64,000 nucleotides of DNA from Paucibacter aquatile (GTDB taxonomy: Bacteria; Pseudomonadota; Gammaproteobacteria; Burkholderiales; Burkholderiaceae_C): positions 868,001 through 932,000 of the forward strand of contig NZ_POSP01000003.1 of assembly GCF_002885975.1 (NCBI RefSeq). Direction: 5' to 3'. Numbering within the stretch: position 1 is the first letter of the stretch; each line of letters begins with the position of its first letter. Positions 15,005 to 23,507 of this stretch are shown piece after piece. A program made the position numbers and the translations under genes. Under the pieces are notes generated by a model that saw nothing but the letters and a program-made list of their open reading frames with translations, did not search any database and had not been told where the DNA came from.

Positions 15005-15295
15005 ATGAGTCAAGATTTCAGCTCGCTTTACAACCACCACGAACGCGAGGTGACGGCCGCCGTGATGGCGCTGGCACACAAATACCCCAGCATCGAGGCC
15101 GACAGCGACCTGCTCTGCGACGTGGCCTGCGTGGCCCTGAACCGCCTGCCGCCTCGCTACATCCGCCACGCGGTGGATTTCCTCTTCTACCTGACCGAAA
15201 ACGAGCGCCGCGAGATCGACGCCGCGATCGAAGAGGCGGTCGACTACGCCTTCAACTTCGTGCAAGCCCGCACCGCCCTGCGCCAGCAGGCCTGA
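15005..15295 (+). CDS. ComFB-family protein
   Basis: The 96-residue protein matches the late-competence ComFB family in its centre: NHHEREVTAAVMALAHKYPS followed by CDVACVALNRLPPRYIRHAV. In Bacillus, comFB sits in the comF operon; in cyanobacteria ComFB-type proteins have been reported to bind cyclic dinucleotides. Two cysteines (LLCDVACVAL) occupy the place where Bacillus ComFB has its cysteine cluster, though fewer are present here. The C terminus is helical and acidic. It is probably transcribed alone, between the receptor gene and the convergent modA gene. GGAG lies about 12 bases before the ATG. Function here is unknown; a signalling or motility role is a guess. Confidence 0.7.
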   Translation: MSQDFSSLYNHHEREVTAAVMALAHKYPSIEADSDLLCDVACVALNRLPPRYIRHAVDFLFYLTENERREIDAAIEEAVDYAFNFVQARTALRQQA

Positions 15296-15313
15296 GGGGC
15301 GCGGCCTCTCCGT

Positions 15314-16063
15314 TCAGGGCTTGCGAAAGCCGTGCCGCGCCAGCACCGCCTGGCCGGCCGGAGAGAGCAGGTGGTCGATGAATTTGCGCGCCTCGCTGGC
15401 CTTGCTGCTGCCGGCAATGGCCGCAACCGGATAGCGGATGGCCGTTTCGGTCGGCACCGTGAACAGCACCCGGACCTTGTCCTTCTGCGCTAAGGCATCG
15501 CTGGCGTAGACAAATCCGGCATCCACCTCGCCGCGCGCCACATAGTCCAGCGCCTGCCGAACATGGATGGCGTAAATGGCTTTGGGCTCCACCACGGCCC
15601 AGAGCTTGGCCGACTCCAAGGCCGCCTTGGCATAACGCCCTGCCGGCACGCCCTCAGGCTTGCCCAGCGCCACGCGCTTGACGGCGGGCCGGGCCAGATC
15701 GGCCAGGCTGCTCAACGCTGCCCCGCCCTCTGCGGGCGTCACCAGCACCAGCTCATTGCTGACGAAATTGAAGCGGCTTCCCGGGAGCAAGAGCTTCTGC
15801 GCCTCTGCCCGGTCCATGGTCTCCTGATCGGCCGTGGCCAGCACATCGACCGGCGCGCCCTTGCTGATCTGGGCCAGCAAGGCATCCGAAGCGGCAAAGT
15901 TGAATAGCAGCTTGGTACCCGGGTTCTGCGCCTCGAAAGCCGGCCCCAGCTCCTTGAAGGCATTGCTGAGGCTGGCAGCCGCCGACACCGTCACATCGGC
16001 GGCCAGGGCCGCGCCACTCATCAGACCCAAGCCGGCCAGTGCCCATCCGCGAAGGCGCTGCAT
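15314..16063 (-). CDS. modA: ModA-like periplasmic substrate-binding protein
   Basis: The 249-residue product has a signal peptide (MQRLRGWALAGLGLMSGAAL, cleaved before ADVTVSAAAS) and the class II binding-protein fold of molybdate-binding ModA: VSAAASLSNAFKELGPAFEA, FNFAASDALLAQISKGAPVD with the Ser/Ala ligand loop, and VDAGFVYASDAL near the hinge. ModA delivers molybdate or tungstate to the ModBC importer. No modB or modC is seen nearby; instead the gene starts eight bases after the nadB stop and is presumably co-transcribed with it. The ATG at 16063 was chosen because it directly precedes the signal peptide; the frame runs further upstream inside nadB. Oxyanion specificity is inferred, and other anions are possible. 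moaE, a molybdenum-cofactor gene, lies 16 kb away. Confidence 0.85.
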   Translation of the reverse strand: MQRLRGWALAGLGLMSGAALAADVTVSAAASLSNAFKELGPAFEAQNPGTKLLFNFAASDALLAQISKGAPVDVLATADQETMDRAEAQKLLLPGSRFNFVSNELVLVTPAEGGAALSSLADLARPAVKRVALGKPEGVPAGRYAKAALESAKLWAVVEPKAIYAIHVRQALDYVARGEVDAGFVYASDALAQKDKVRVLFTVPTETAIRYPVAAIAGSSKASEARKFIDHLLSPAGQAVLARHGFRKP

Positions 16064-16071
16064 GATGGCGC

Positions 16072-17709
16072 TCAACGCTTGGTGGTGCGCAGGCCGCGGT
16101 CGGCCACCAGCACCGTGGGGAAGCTGACCGGCAGGGTGCGCGGGTAGTCGCGGCTGTAGTGCAGGCCGCGGCTTTCGTGGCGCAAGAGTGCCGAGCGCAC
16201 GATCAGCTCGGCGCAATCGACCAGATTGCGCAACTCCAGCAGGTCACGGGTGACGCGGAAATTGGCGTAGTAATCGTCAATCTCAGCGCGCAGCAGATGG
16301 ATGCGGTGCAGGGCCCGCTCCAGGCGCTTGGTGGTGCGCACGATGCCGACGTAGTTCCACATCAGCAAGCGGATCTCGTCCCAGTTGTGGGCGATGACGA
16401 CCTGCTCGTCGGCGTCTTCGACCTGGCTCTCGTCCCAGGCGGGCAGTGGCGCGGGCGGCAGATCGGGCAGGCCGAGGATGTGCTCGGCGCAGGTCTGGCC
16501 CAGCACCACGCATTCCAGCAGCGAGTTGCTGGCCAGGCGGTTGGCGCCGTGCAGGCCGGTGTAGGCGGTTTCGCCCACGGCATAGAGCCCGGGCAGATCA
16601 CAGCAGGCCTGCAGATCGGTGACGGCGCCGCCGCAGGTGAAATGCACGGCCGGCACGACCGGGATCTTCTGCCGCGCGATGTCGATGCCCAAAGCGAGGC
16701 AGCGCGCATGCACGGTCGGGAAATGTTCCTTCAAAAACGCCTCGCCCAGATGGGTGGCGTCCAGCCAGACATGGTCGACGCCATGCTTTTTCATCTCAAA
16801 GTCAATCGCGCGGGCGACGATATCGCGCGGCGCCAGCTCCATGCGCTCGTCATGCGCGGCCATGAAGCGGCCGCCGCCAACATGGTCGGGCAGCACCAGA
16901 TGGCCGCCCTCGCCGCGCAGCGCTTCCGTGATCAGGAAGCTGCGCTCTTGCGGGTGGTAGAGGCAGGTCGGGTGGAACTGGATGAACTCCATATTCGCCA
17001 CCCGGCAGCCGGCGCGCCAGGCCATGGCGATGCCATCGCCGGTGGAGGTGTCGGGGTTGGTGGTGTAGCGGTAGACCTTGCCGGCGCCGCCGGTGGCCAG
17101 CACCACGGCGCGCGCGGCCAGGGCCTCGACGCGCTGGGTGTCGATATTGAGCGCATAGATGCCGTAGCAGCGCGGCTCTTCCTCTCGCTGCACATGGCGT
17201 GAGGTGATCAGGTCCAGCGCCATCCAGCGCTCACGCAGGTCGATATGGGGGTGAGCCTGAGCGGCGGCCAGCAGCTGCTCGTGGATGGCCTTGCCCGTGG
17301 CGTCCGCCGCGTGGGCGATGCGGCGCACGGCATGGCCGCCTTCGCGGGTGAGGTGAAGGCCCAGCGGGCCTTCTTCGTCGGCGGTGAAGGGCACGCCCTG
17401 ATTGACCAGCCACTCGACGGCCTTGGCGCTGCGCTCGGCGATGAAGCGGGCCGTGTCTTCATCCACCAGGCCGGCGCCGGCGTCGCGGGTGTCGCGCACA
17501 TGAGAGTCGATGCTGTCATCGCTGCCCAGCACGCCGACGATGCCGCCCTGCGCCCAGGCGGTGGCGCCCTCGCCCAGTTGGCGCTTGGCCAGCACCACCA
17601 CGGGCACGCGGTCGGCCAGGTGGAGCGCAGTGGTCAGGCCGGCCAGACCCGCGCCGACGATGACCACGGGGAGCGAAGTGTCCGGATTCGGCATAGCGGC
17701 AGATGTCAT
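16072..17709 (-). CDS. nadB: L-aspartate oxidase NadB
   Basis: NadB is the FAD enzyme that oxidises L-aspartate to iminoaspartate, feeding NadA. The 545 residues show the N-terminal dinucleotide fold (PVVIVGAGLAGLTTALHLAD), the aspartate-oxidase/fumarate-reductase signature region (GATAWAQGGIVGVL), ANMEFIQFHPTCLY, the substrate-site HFTCGGAVTD and HGANRLASNSLLECVV, plus the C-terminal helical domain. The length is normal for betaproteobacteria. Start: ATG at 17709, with a second ATG five codons in; neither has an obvious Shine-Dalgarno sequence, and a terminator-like hairpin sits just upstream on the same strand. It forms a two-gene transcription unit with modA. Together with nadA at 11401 it supplies quinolinate. 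Confidence 0.95.
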   Translation of the reverse strand: MTSAAMPNPDTSLPVVIVGAGLAGLTTALHLADRVPVVVLAKRQLGEGATAWAQGGIVGVLGSDDSIDSHVRDTRDAGAGLVDEDTARFIAERSAKAVEWLVNQGVPFTADEEGPLGLHLTREGGHAVRRIAHAADATGKAIHEQLLAAAQAHPHIDLRERWMALDLITSRHVQREEEPRCYGIYALNIDTQRVEALAARAVVLATGGAGKVYRYTTNPDTSTGDGIAMAWRAGCRVANMEFIQFHPTCLYHPQERSFLITEALRGEGGHLVLPDHVGGGRFMAAHDERMELAPRDIVARAIDFEMKKHGVDHVWLDATHLGEAFLKEHFPTVHARCLALGIDIARQKIPVVPAVHFTCGGAVTDLQACCDLPGLYAVGETAYTGLHGANRLASNSLLECVVLGQTCAEHILGLPDLPPAPLPAWDESQVEDADEQVVIAHNWDEIRLLMWNYVGIVRTTKRLERALHRIHLLRAEIDDYYANFRVTRDLLELRNLVDCAELIVRSALLRHESRGLHYSRDYPRTLPVSFPTVLVADRGLRTTKR

Positions 17710-17716
17710 GAAATCG

Positions 17717-17745
17717 AAAGAAAAACGCCCCGTCTCGGCGGGGCG
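17717..17745 (-). terminator. Terminator-like hairpin in the nadB leader
   Basis: On the minus strand CGCCCCG pairs with CGGGGCG (17739-17745 with 17726-17732, six-base loop) and is followed by TTTTTCTTTC, an intrinsic-terminator layout. It ends about eight bases before the nadB start. No minus-strand gene lies between it and the next gene on the right, so it would act on nadB's own leader. The rest of the 304-base gap 17710-18013 holds the Fur box and otherwise nothing I recognise. Confidence 0.6.
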
Positions 17746-17850
17746 CTGAGAAATCAGCGTGGGCCATTCTAGGAGGCGCAGGGGAGACCGCTGTGCGGCA
17801 GGGGCGGAAGCCGGGCCGAGCCTGCAGTCAATTGCGCCTCGTCCAACATT

Positions 17851-17871
17851 AAATGCGAATTGTTCGCATTT
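17851..17871 (+). promoter_or_regulatory. Fur-type operator
   Basis: Perfect inverted arms AAATGCGAA (17851-17859) and TTCGCATTT (17863-17871) with a three-base centre fit the 19-bp Fur consensus of the AATGAGAATNATTCTCATT type. It lies about 140 bases ahead of the second TonB-receptor gene, the nearest plus-strand gene, and predicts iron repression of that receptor and the PepSY gene after it. Confidence 0.8.
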
Positions 17872-18013
17872 ATCAATCTACAATGCGCGGCAACGTTGGT
17901 CGGGCCACCTGGGCTTGGCCAAGCCCAGGCCTCAAACGTCAGGCCCGCAGCTCGCGGGTCTTGGCGGCTCCTCTTTTTTCTTCTCGTTCGCGCTTTTTCT
18001 CCCCTCCCTCTTC

Positions 18014-20191
18014 ATGTCACGCCCTCCCCGCTCCGCCCGCCACACCTCCGCCCTTCGTTTCACCCCTCACGCCCTCGCCCTCGCCGCCAGCCTGTGCAGC
18101 GCTGCCGCCGCCAGCCAGGCGCAAACGCTGCCCGAAGAGGCGCCCGCCAGCTCGGTGCAGCAGTTGGAACGCACCGTCGTCACCGCCACACGCAGCAGCA
18201 AGGCGCTGGAAAAAATCCCCGGCGCGGTCAGCGTGATCGGCCGCCAGGACATCGAGACCCAAAGCCTGATCAGCGAAGACCCCAGCCAGCTGCTGACCCT
18301 GCAGATCCCGGGTTATGCGCCGGCGCGGCAGAAGATGAGCAACTTCGGCGAGGGCCTGCGCGGCCGCACCGCCCTGCTTTTGCTGGACGGCATTCCGCAG
18401 ACCAACCCGCTGCGCTTCGGCGGCCGCGAGGGTTACTTCGCCGACCCGATGATCGTGGAGCGCATCGAGGTGGTCAGCGGCGCTTCGGCGGCCCAGGGCA
18501 TGGGCGCCACCGGCGGCATCATCAACACCATCACCCGCAGCCCGCGCCGGGTCGGCACCCAACACCTGCTGGAGCTGAAATTCGGCAGCCAAGGCCACAG
18601 CGACAGCAGCAGCTGGAAAACCGGCTACCGCCTGGAACACCTGAGCGAGGGCCCCGATCCCTGGAGTGCCCTGGTCTACCTCGGCCAGCGTTCGCAAGAT
18701 GTGGGCGTGGACGGTGAGGGCCGCATGCTGGCCACCGAATCCCTGCACCGGGCCAACGACGCCTTCATCAAGCTGGGCCAGCGCCTCGGCGACCAAGAGC
18801 TGCAGCTGATGTTCAACCAGTTCACCGCCCATGGCTTCGAGGACTGGGTCGATGTGCCGGGGGACCGCGCCCGCGAGCTGCCCGCTTCCTCCAAGCCGGG
18901 CCGGCTGGACTACCAGCCGCTCTACAACCGCAGCCGCTCGGCCAGCCTGAGCTGGAGCCACGCCGATCTGGCCCAGGGCCAGGCACAGCTGCAGCTGTTC
19001 GCCCAGCGCTTTGCCGCACGCTACAGCGGCGGCGTGATCGCCACCTTCCAGGACGCAGCCATTGCGCCGCTGAACACCCTGGTCGACCAGAGCCAGATCG
19101 AAGCCCGCAAATGGGGCCTGCGCGCCAGCTGGGTGCGCCAGGATTTGTGGACCCCGGGCCTGGAACTGACCCTGGGCCTGGACGTGCTGGACGATGTCTC
19201 GCAGCAAGACCTGACCCTGACCGGCCGTGCCTGGGTGCCGCCGCTCAAGTTCCGCAGCACCGCGCCTTTTGCCCAGCTGGAGTACGAGTTCGGCCCCTTG
19301 ACCCTGCGCGGCGGCCTGCGTGACGAGCACACCCAGCTGCAGGTGGACAGCTACAACACCCTGGCTTTTTACGGCAAGCCGCGCGTGCAAGGCGGCGAGC
19401 GCCGCGCCAGCGAGATGGTCAAGAGCCTGGGCGCGGTCTGGCGCTTTGGCCGCAGCGGCTGGTCCAGCTTTGTGGCCTACAACGAGGGCTTCGGCCCGCC
19501 GGATGTGGGCCTGATCTTGCGTGCCGTCAAGGCCGCGAACAGCTCGGTCACCGACCTGGTGGATCTGCAGCCCATCGTCACCCAGAACCGAGAGCTGGGC
19601 CTGGCCTGGCGCGGCCGGCAGGCCAGCGTCTCGGCCTCGGTCTACGAATCGCGCTCCGACCTGGGCAGCCAGCTGATCGTCAGCAATGGCATCGGCACCG
19701 TGCAGCGCGTGCCCATCACCGTGCGCGGCGTGGAAGTGAGCGGCGAATGGCGGCCGAGCGAGCAGCTCAAGCTCAGCAGCAGCTATGCCCGCACCCGCGG
19801 CCGCACGTCCAGCACCAGCAATGGCGGCGCGCTCGATCTGGACCTGGGCGCCCGCTCGCAAGGGCCGGACAAATGGGTGGCCGCCGCCACCTGGCAGTTC
19901 GCCCCGCAATGGAGCAGCCAGCTGAGCCTGCAGCGGCAGCTGCCGCGGCATGCCAATGTCGGCAAGTTCTCGGGCAAGACCTCGCTGGAAGAGCACTTCA
20001 AGGGCGTCACCCTGGTCGATGCCTCCTTGAGCTGGAACACGGCACAAGGCCAGTGGAGCGCCGGCGTCGAGAACCTGTTCAACCGCCAGTACGTCACCTA
20101 CTACAGCCAGGCCCACTACGCCGGCACGGGCGAAGACTTCTACGCCGGCCGCGGCCGCGGCCTGAGCCTGAGCTGGCGCCGCCCCTTCTGA
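18014..20191 (+). CDS. TonB-dependent siderophore-type receptor
   Basis: The 725-residue product carries a signal region (LALAASLCSAAAASQA before QTLPEE), then a TonB-box-like stretch followed by QQLERTVVTATRSSKALEKI, which opens the plug domain. The plug continues with SQLLTLQIPGYAPARQKMSN, LLLDGIPQTNPLRFGGREGY and ERIEVVSGASAAQGMGATGG. The C-terminal barrel finishes with VENLFNRQYVTYYSQ and a terminal Phe (LSWRRPF), standard for BAM-inserted barrels. It imports an Fe-siderophore using TonB energy. ATG at 18014 was chosen because it precedes the signal peptide; the open frame upstream covers the Fur box and is not coding. The PepSY protein follows after 20 bases, suggesting uptake and iron release are co-expressed. 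The ligand cannot be told from sequence. Confidence 0.85.
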   Translation: MSRPPRSARHTSALRFTPHALALAASLCSAAAASQAQTLPEEAPASSVQQLERTVVTATRSSKALEKIPGAVSVIGRQDIETQSLISEDPSQLLTLQIPGYAPARQKMSNFGEGLRGRTALLLLDGIPQTNPLRFGGREGYFADPMIVERIEVVSGASAAQGMGATGGIINTITRSPRRVGTQHLLELKFGSQGHSDSSSWKTGYRLEHLSEGPDPWSALVYLGQRSQDVGVDGEGRMLATESLHRANDAFIKLGQRLGDQELQLMFNQFTAHGFEDWVDVPGDRARELPASSKPGRLDYQPLYNRSRSASLSWSHADLAQGQAQLQLFAQRFAARYSGGVIATFQDAAIAPLNTLVDQSQIEARKWGLRASWVRQDLWTPGLELTLGLDVLDDVSQQDLTLTGRAWVPPLKFRSTAPFAQLEYEFGPLTLRGGLRDEHTQLQVDSYNTLAFYGKPRVQGGERRASEMVKSLGAVWRFGRSGWSSFVAYNEGFGPPDVGLILRAVKAANSSVTDLVDLQPIVTQNRELGLAWRGRQASVSASVYESRSDLGSQLIVSNGIGTVQRVPITVRGVEVSGEWRPSEQLKLSSSYARTRGRTSSTSNGGALDLDLGARSQGPDKWVAAATWQFAPQWSSQLSLQRQLPRHANVGKFSGKTSLEEHFKGVTLVDASLSWNTAQGQWSAGVENLFNRQYVTYYSQAHYAGTGEDFYAGRGRGLSLSWRRPF

Positions 20192-20211
20192 ACGTGGAGA
20201 CGCTGCACATC

Positions 20212-21381
20212 ATGCAAGGCCAGGCCCGGCGCTGGAACGCTCGCAAGCTCTGGGTCTGGCTGCACCGCTGGGTGTCGCTGGCGGCTGGCCTCTTGCTGGT
20301 GCTGCTGGGCCTGAGCGGCAGCGCCCTGGTCTGGCGCGCCGAGCTGGACGCGGTACTCAACCCGGCCTGGTTGCAGGCGCGGCCGGACTGCGCCACGGCC
20401 GAAACCGCCCAAGAAGCGGAGCCCATCCGCCGCGTGCTGCAGCGGCTGGCCGAGCATGCGCCCGGCCGCAAGCCGGCCCTGATCGTAGCGCCAGCCCAGC
20501 CGGGCGCCGCCTACCAGGTGTGGGAGCGTCGCGACCCGCAGACCGGCTGGCGCCGCGAGCATTTCATCGATGCCCGCTGCGGGCTCTACCTCGGCCACCG
20601 CGACCGCGGCGCCGTGCGCTGGGACGCCGCCCATTTGATGCCCACGCTGTTCGAGCTGCACCGCTACCTGCTCAGCGGCGACCGTGGCGAGACGGTGGTC
20701 GGCATCGGCGGACTGCTGCTGCTCGGCCTGGGCCTCTCGGGCATCTGGCTGGCCTGGCCGGCGCGCCCCAGCTGGCGCAGCTGGCGGCAGGCGCTGAGCA
20801 TCAAGACGGGGGCATCGACCGCACGCACCTGGTTCGATGTCCACCGCGCCGTGGGCCTGTGGATGGCGCCGGTGCTGATCGTGCTGAGCCTCACCGGCGC
20901 GGCCCTGGCGTTTGGCGAGAGCACGCGCGCCCTGGTCGGCAGCGTGCTGCCGGTGCAGAACTGGCCCAAGCTCAAGCCATCAGCGCAGCCTGCGGCAGCA
21001 AGCACCGACTGGGACTACGACGCCCTGGCCCGCGCCGCCGAAGCGCAGTTCCCCGCCGGCCAGGCACGCTGGACACGCATCACCCTGGCCAAGGCCTCCG
21101 AAGGCCAGACGGAGCTGCGCCTGCTGCAGCAGGGCGAGTGGCGCAAGGACACCGGCAGCACCCGGCTGCGACTGAATCTTCAAGGCCAGCCGCAGGCCCG
21201 GCACGACCCGCTGCACACCGCGGCGGGCAACCAGGTGCTGGATTTCATCTACCCCCTGCACAAGGGCGAAGCCTTGGGCCTGGGCGCGCGCCTGCTGTGG
21301 ACGCTGTTCGGCCTGGTGCCGGCGCTGTTGCTGGGCAGCGGCGTTTTCTTGTGGCTGCGGCGCCGGGCGGCGCGCGCCTGA
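20212..21381 (+). CDS. PepSY-associated transmembrane protein, probable ferri-siderophore reductase
   Basis: The 389-residue protein has four main membrane segments in the PepSY_TM arrangement: LWVWLHRWVSLAAGLLLVLL at the N terminus, VVGIGGLLLLGLGLSGIWLA, VGLWMAPVLIVLSLTGAALA and LLWTLFGLVPALLLGSGVFL at the end. Conserved histidines at helix starts (LHRWVS, ELHRYL, DVHRAV, YPLHKG) could bind haem. Proteins of this family next to Fur-controlled receptors are thought to reduce iron and release it from siderophores (FsrB/FoxB type). It follows the receptor by 20 bases under the same Fur box. ATG at 20212 is used; a GTG at 20194 is an alternative start with the frame open. Confidence 0.75.
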   Translation: MQGQARRWNARKLWVWLHRWVSLAAGLLLVLLGLSGSALVWRAELDAVLNPAWLQARPDCATAETAQEAEPIRRVLQRLAEHAPGRKPALIVAPAQPGAAYQVWERRDPQTGWRREHFIDARCGLYLGHRDRGAVRWDAAHLMPTLFELHRYLLSGDRGETVVGIGGLLLLGLGLSGIWLAWPARPSWRSWRQALSIKTGASTARTWFDVHRAVGLWMAPVLIVLSLTGAALAFGESTRALVGSVLPVQNWPKLKPSAQPAAASTDWDYDALARAAEAQFPAGQARWTRITLAKASEGQTELRLLQQGEWRKDTGSTRLRLNLQGQPQARHDPLHTAAGNQVLDFIYPLHKGEALGLGARLLWTLFGLVPALLLGSGVFLWLRRRAARA

Positions 21382-21399
21382 GCCCGCTGCGGCGGCAAC

Positions 21400-22290
21400 T
21401 CAGCGCGCATCGGCCCCATCGCCGAGCCGCCGCCATTCCGGCGGCGCCCAGAGATGCTTGAGGGCCAGCCACAGGCTGCGCTCACGCCGCATGTCCGCGA
21501 ACATGGCCGCCCATTCGTGGGCATTGAGCCAGAAAAGGTTGTGGGTCTCGACCGGGTGCTGCAGGCCGTAGTCCACCGGCTCCTCTTCGGGCACAAAGGT
21601 ACCGAAAAGCCGGTCGAACACGATCAACATGCCGCCAAAGTTGCGGTCGATGTAGACCGGGTTGCGGCCATGATGGGCGCGGTGGTGCGAGGGGGTATTG
21701 AAGAGCCACTCAAACCAGGCCGGCATGCGATCGACCCACTGGGTGTGGACGAAGAACTGGTAGCCCAGATTGAGCGAGAGCGCGAACAGCACCCAGCGCG
21801 GCTCGAAACCCAACCAGACCATGGGCGTGTAGAACAACCAGTTGCCGGCGATGGGATAGAACCAGCTCTGCCGCAGCGCCGTGGTGAAGTTCATCTGTTC
21901 CGAACCATGGTGCACCACATGGGCGCACCAGAACCATCGGATGCGGTGGCTGGCACGGTGGAACCAGTAGTAGAGGAACTCCACCGCCAGAAACAGGCCG
22001 ATGAAGTTCAGCGGCGTCACCTCGAGGGTGAACAGCCGGTGCTGGTAGATCCAGCCCATGGCCGGCAGCACCCAAACGGCCAGCAGGACCAGATCGACGA
22101 AGAGATAGCTGCCGCCGCTGTTCATGCTGTCCAGGGTGTCGCGCCAGCGGTAGACACGGCGCTGGCGCAGGCGCCAGGCCTCCAGGGCGATAAAAACCAT
22201 GAAGAGCGGCGAGAGCAGCAGCAGGGTCAGGTCGCGCCAGTCGCCATGGCGGAGATAGAGCTGCTGGAAAAAGTCGATCAGGGCGTCCAT
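21400..22290 (-). CDS. Sterol desaturase / fatty acid hydroxylase family protein
   Basis: This 296-residue integral membrane protein carries the histidine clusters of the di-iron hydroxylase family: HRASHRIRW, the CAHVVHHGSEQMN box, and NTPSHHRAHHGRNPVYIDRN. Family members hydroxylate or desaturate lipids; bacterial examples act on sterol-like, carotenoid or fatty substrates. At least four hydrophobic segments surround the boxes. The ATG at 22290 was chosen to precede the first amphipathic helix (ALIDFFQQLYLRHGDWRDLT); the longer upstream frame overlaps the leader region of the divergent regulator gene. The gene is convergent with the PepSY gene, with 18 bases between stops. It is divergent from the AraC regulator at 22491, which may control it. 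Confidence 0.85.
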   Translation of the reverse strand: MDALIDFFQQLYLRHGDWRDLTLLLLSPLFMVFIALEAWRLRQRRVYRWRDTLDSMNSGGSYLFVDLVLLAVWVLPAMGWIYQHRLFTLEVTPLNFIGLFLAVEFLYYWFHRASHRIRWFWCAHVVHHGSEQMNFTTALRQSWFYPIAGNWLFYTPMVWLGFEPRWVLFALSLNLGYQFFVHTQWVDRMPAWFEWLFNTPSHHRAHHGRNPVYIDRNFGGMLIVFDRLFGTFVPEEEPVDYGLQHPVETHNLFWLNAHEWAAMFADMRRERSLWLALKHLWAPPEWRRLGDGADAR

Positions 22291-22490
22291 GGGGTCAACA
22301 GAAAACCGCGGCAACCCACATGATGCGCCGCACCGCAGGCACCGGCTTGACGGACATGGCCAATCACTTGACCGATCGCGCCAAAACCGCGGCGCCCTGG
22401 CGTTTGTCCGGAGCGCCGCCGCATGCGGCTCGGGCATCATCGCGGCCAGTTTCCCGAGACATACCGCCTGTTCATCCCCCCAATTTGCCC

Positions 22491-23507
22491 ATGACTGAAG
22501 CCCGCGTTGCCGCCAGCTATGTGCAGCTGCTCTACGAGCATCTGGCCGCACTCGGCCTCGACGCAGCCGCCCTGCTGGGCCCAGGCCCGGCCGCGGGCGA
22601 ACATTTCGTGGTCTTGAAGCGCTGGCAGGCCTTGCTGCAGCGCGCCCAAGCCTTGGACCCCGGCCCGCCGGCCACCTTTGCGCTGCGACTGGGCCGCGGC
22701 ATCAGCCCGCGGCATTTCGGCGTGATCGGCTATGCCGCCCTGGCCTGCGGCACCCTGGCCCAAGCGCTGCAGCGATTGGAACGCCACCACCGCTCGGTCT
22801 ACGACGTCAACCAGGCCCAGGTCGAGCTGGGTCCGGACGGCCTGCACATCGTCTGGGGCGTGGAGCGCGGCCGGCCCGGCCCCTTGGTGGACGAGACCGC
22901 GCTGGCCGCCTTGATGCACCTGACGCGTGATTTGAGCGGCAAGCCACTGCGCGCCCTGGGCGTGGATTTCGTCAACCCTCGGCCGGCCGATGTGAAGCCC
23001 TACGAGGCCTACTTCGGCGGCCCGGTACGCTTTGCCCAGCCGCTCACCCGCCTGACCCTGGCCCATGCGGACCTGGCCCTGCCCTTGCGAGCCTCGGACA
23101 GCGCCTTGCTGGCCCTGCTGGACGAGCAGGCCGAGCGCTTGCTGCAGGAGCTGGGCACCCACCAAGCCCTGAGCGAACCGCTGGCCCTGTGGCGCCACAC
23201 CTTGATCGGCCTGATCCGCTCGGGCCGCACGGCCCTGGCCGACCTGGCCCAAGCCCTGCACCTGAGCCCGCGCAGCCTGCAGCGCCGGCTGAGCGAGCAA
23301 GGCAGCAGCTTCCAAACCCTGCTGGACCAAACCCGCCAGCAGCTGGCCGAAGCGTATCTGCGCGACCCCGAGCTGGAGCTCAGCGAGGTGGCCGGCCTGC
23401 TGGGCTACTCAGAGCACAGCGCCCTGAGCCGCGCCTTCCGGCAGTGGACGGGGCAGACGCCGCAGGAATGGCGGCGCACACAGGATGCCAAGGTGCGTCG
23501 CGGATGA
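22491..23507 (+). CDS. AraC-family regulator (arabinose-binding-domain type)
   Basis: The 338-residue regulator has the long N-terminal ligand domain typical of the OruR/ArgR-like AraC group (RLGRGISPRHFGVIGYAALA; EAYFGGPVRFAQPLTRLTL) and a C-terminal AraC DNA-binding domain with helices ADLAQALHLSPRSLQRRLSE and SEVAGLLGYSEHSALSRAFR, ending RQWTGQTPQEWRRT. Such regulators often control lipid or amino-acid catabolic genes. It sits 200 bases from the divergent sterol-desaturase-like gene and overlaps the DUF2804 gene by four bases (ATGA). Control of one or both is a natural inference. No operator could be defined by eye. Confidence 0.8.
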   Translation: MTEARVAASYVQLLYEHLAALGLDAAALLGPGPAAGEHFVVLKRWQALLQRAQALDPGPPATFALRLGRGISPRHFGVIGYAALACGTLAQALQRLERHHRSVYDVNQAQVELGPDGLHIVWGVERGRPGPLVDETALAALMHLTRDLSGKPLRALGVDFVNPRPADVKPYEAYFGGPVRFAQPLTRLTLAHADLALPLRASDSALLALLDEQAERLLQELGTHQALSEPLALWRHTLIGLIRSGRTALADLAQALHLSPRSLQRRLSEQGSSFQTLLDQTRQQLAEAYLRDPELELSEVAGLLGYSEHSALSRAFRQWTGQTPQEWRRTQDAKVRRG

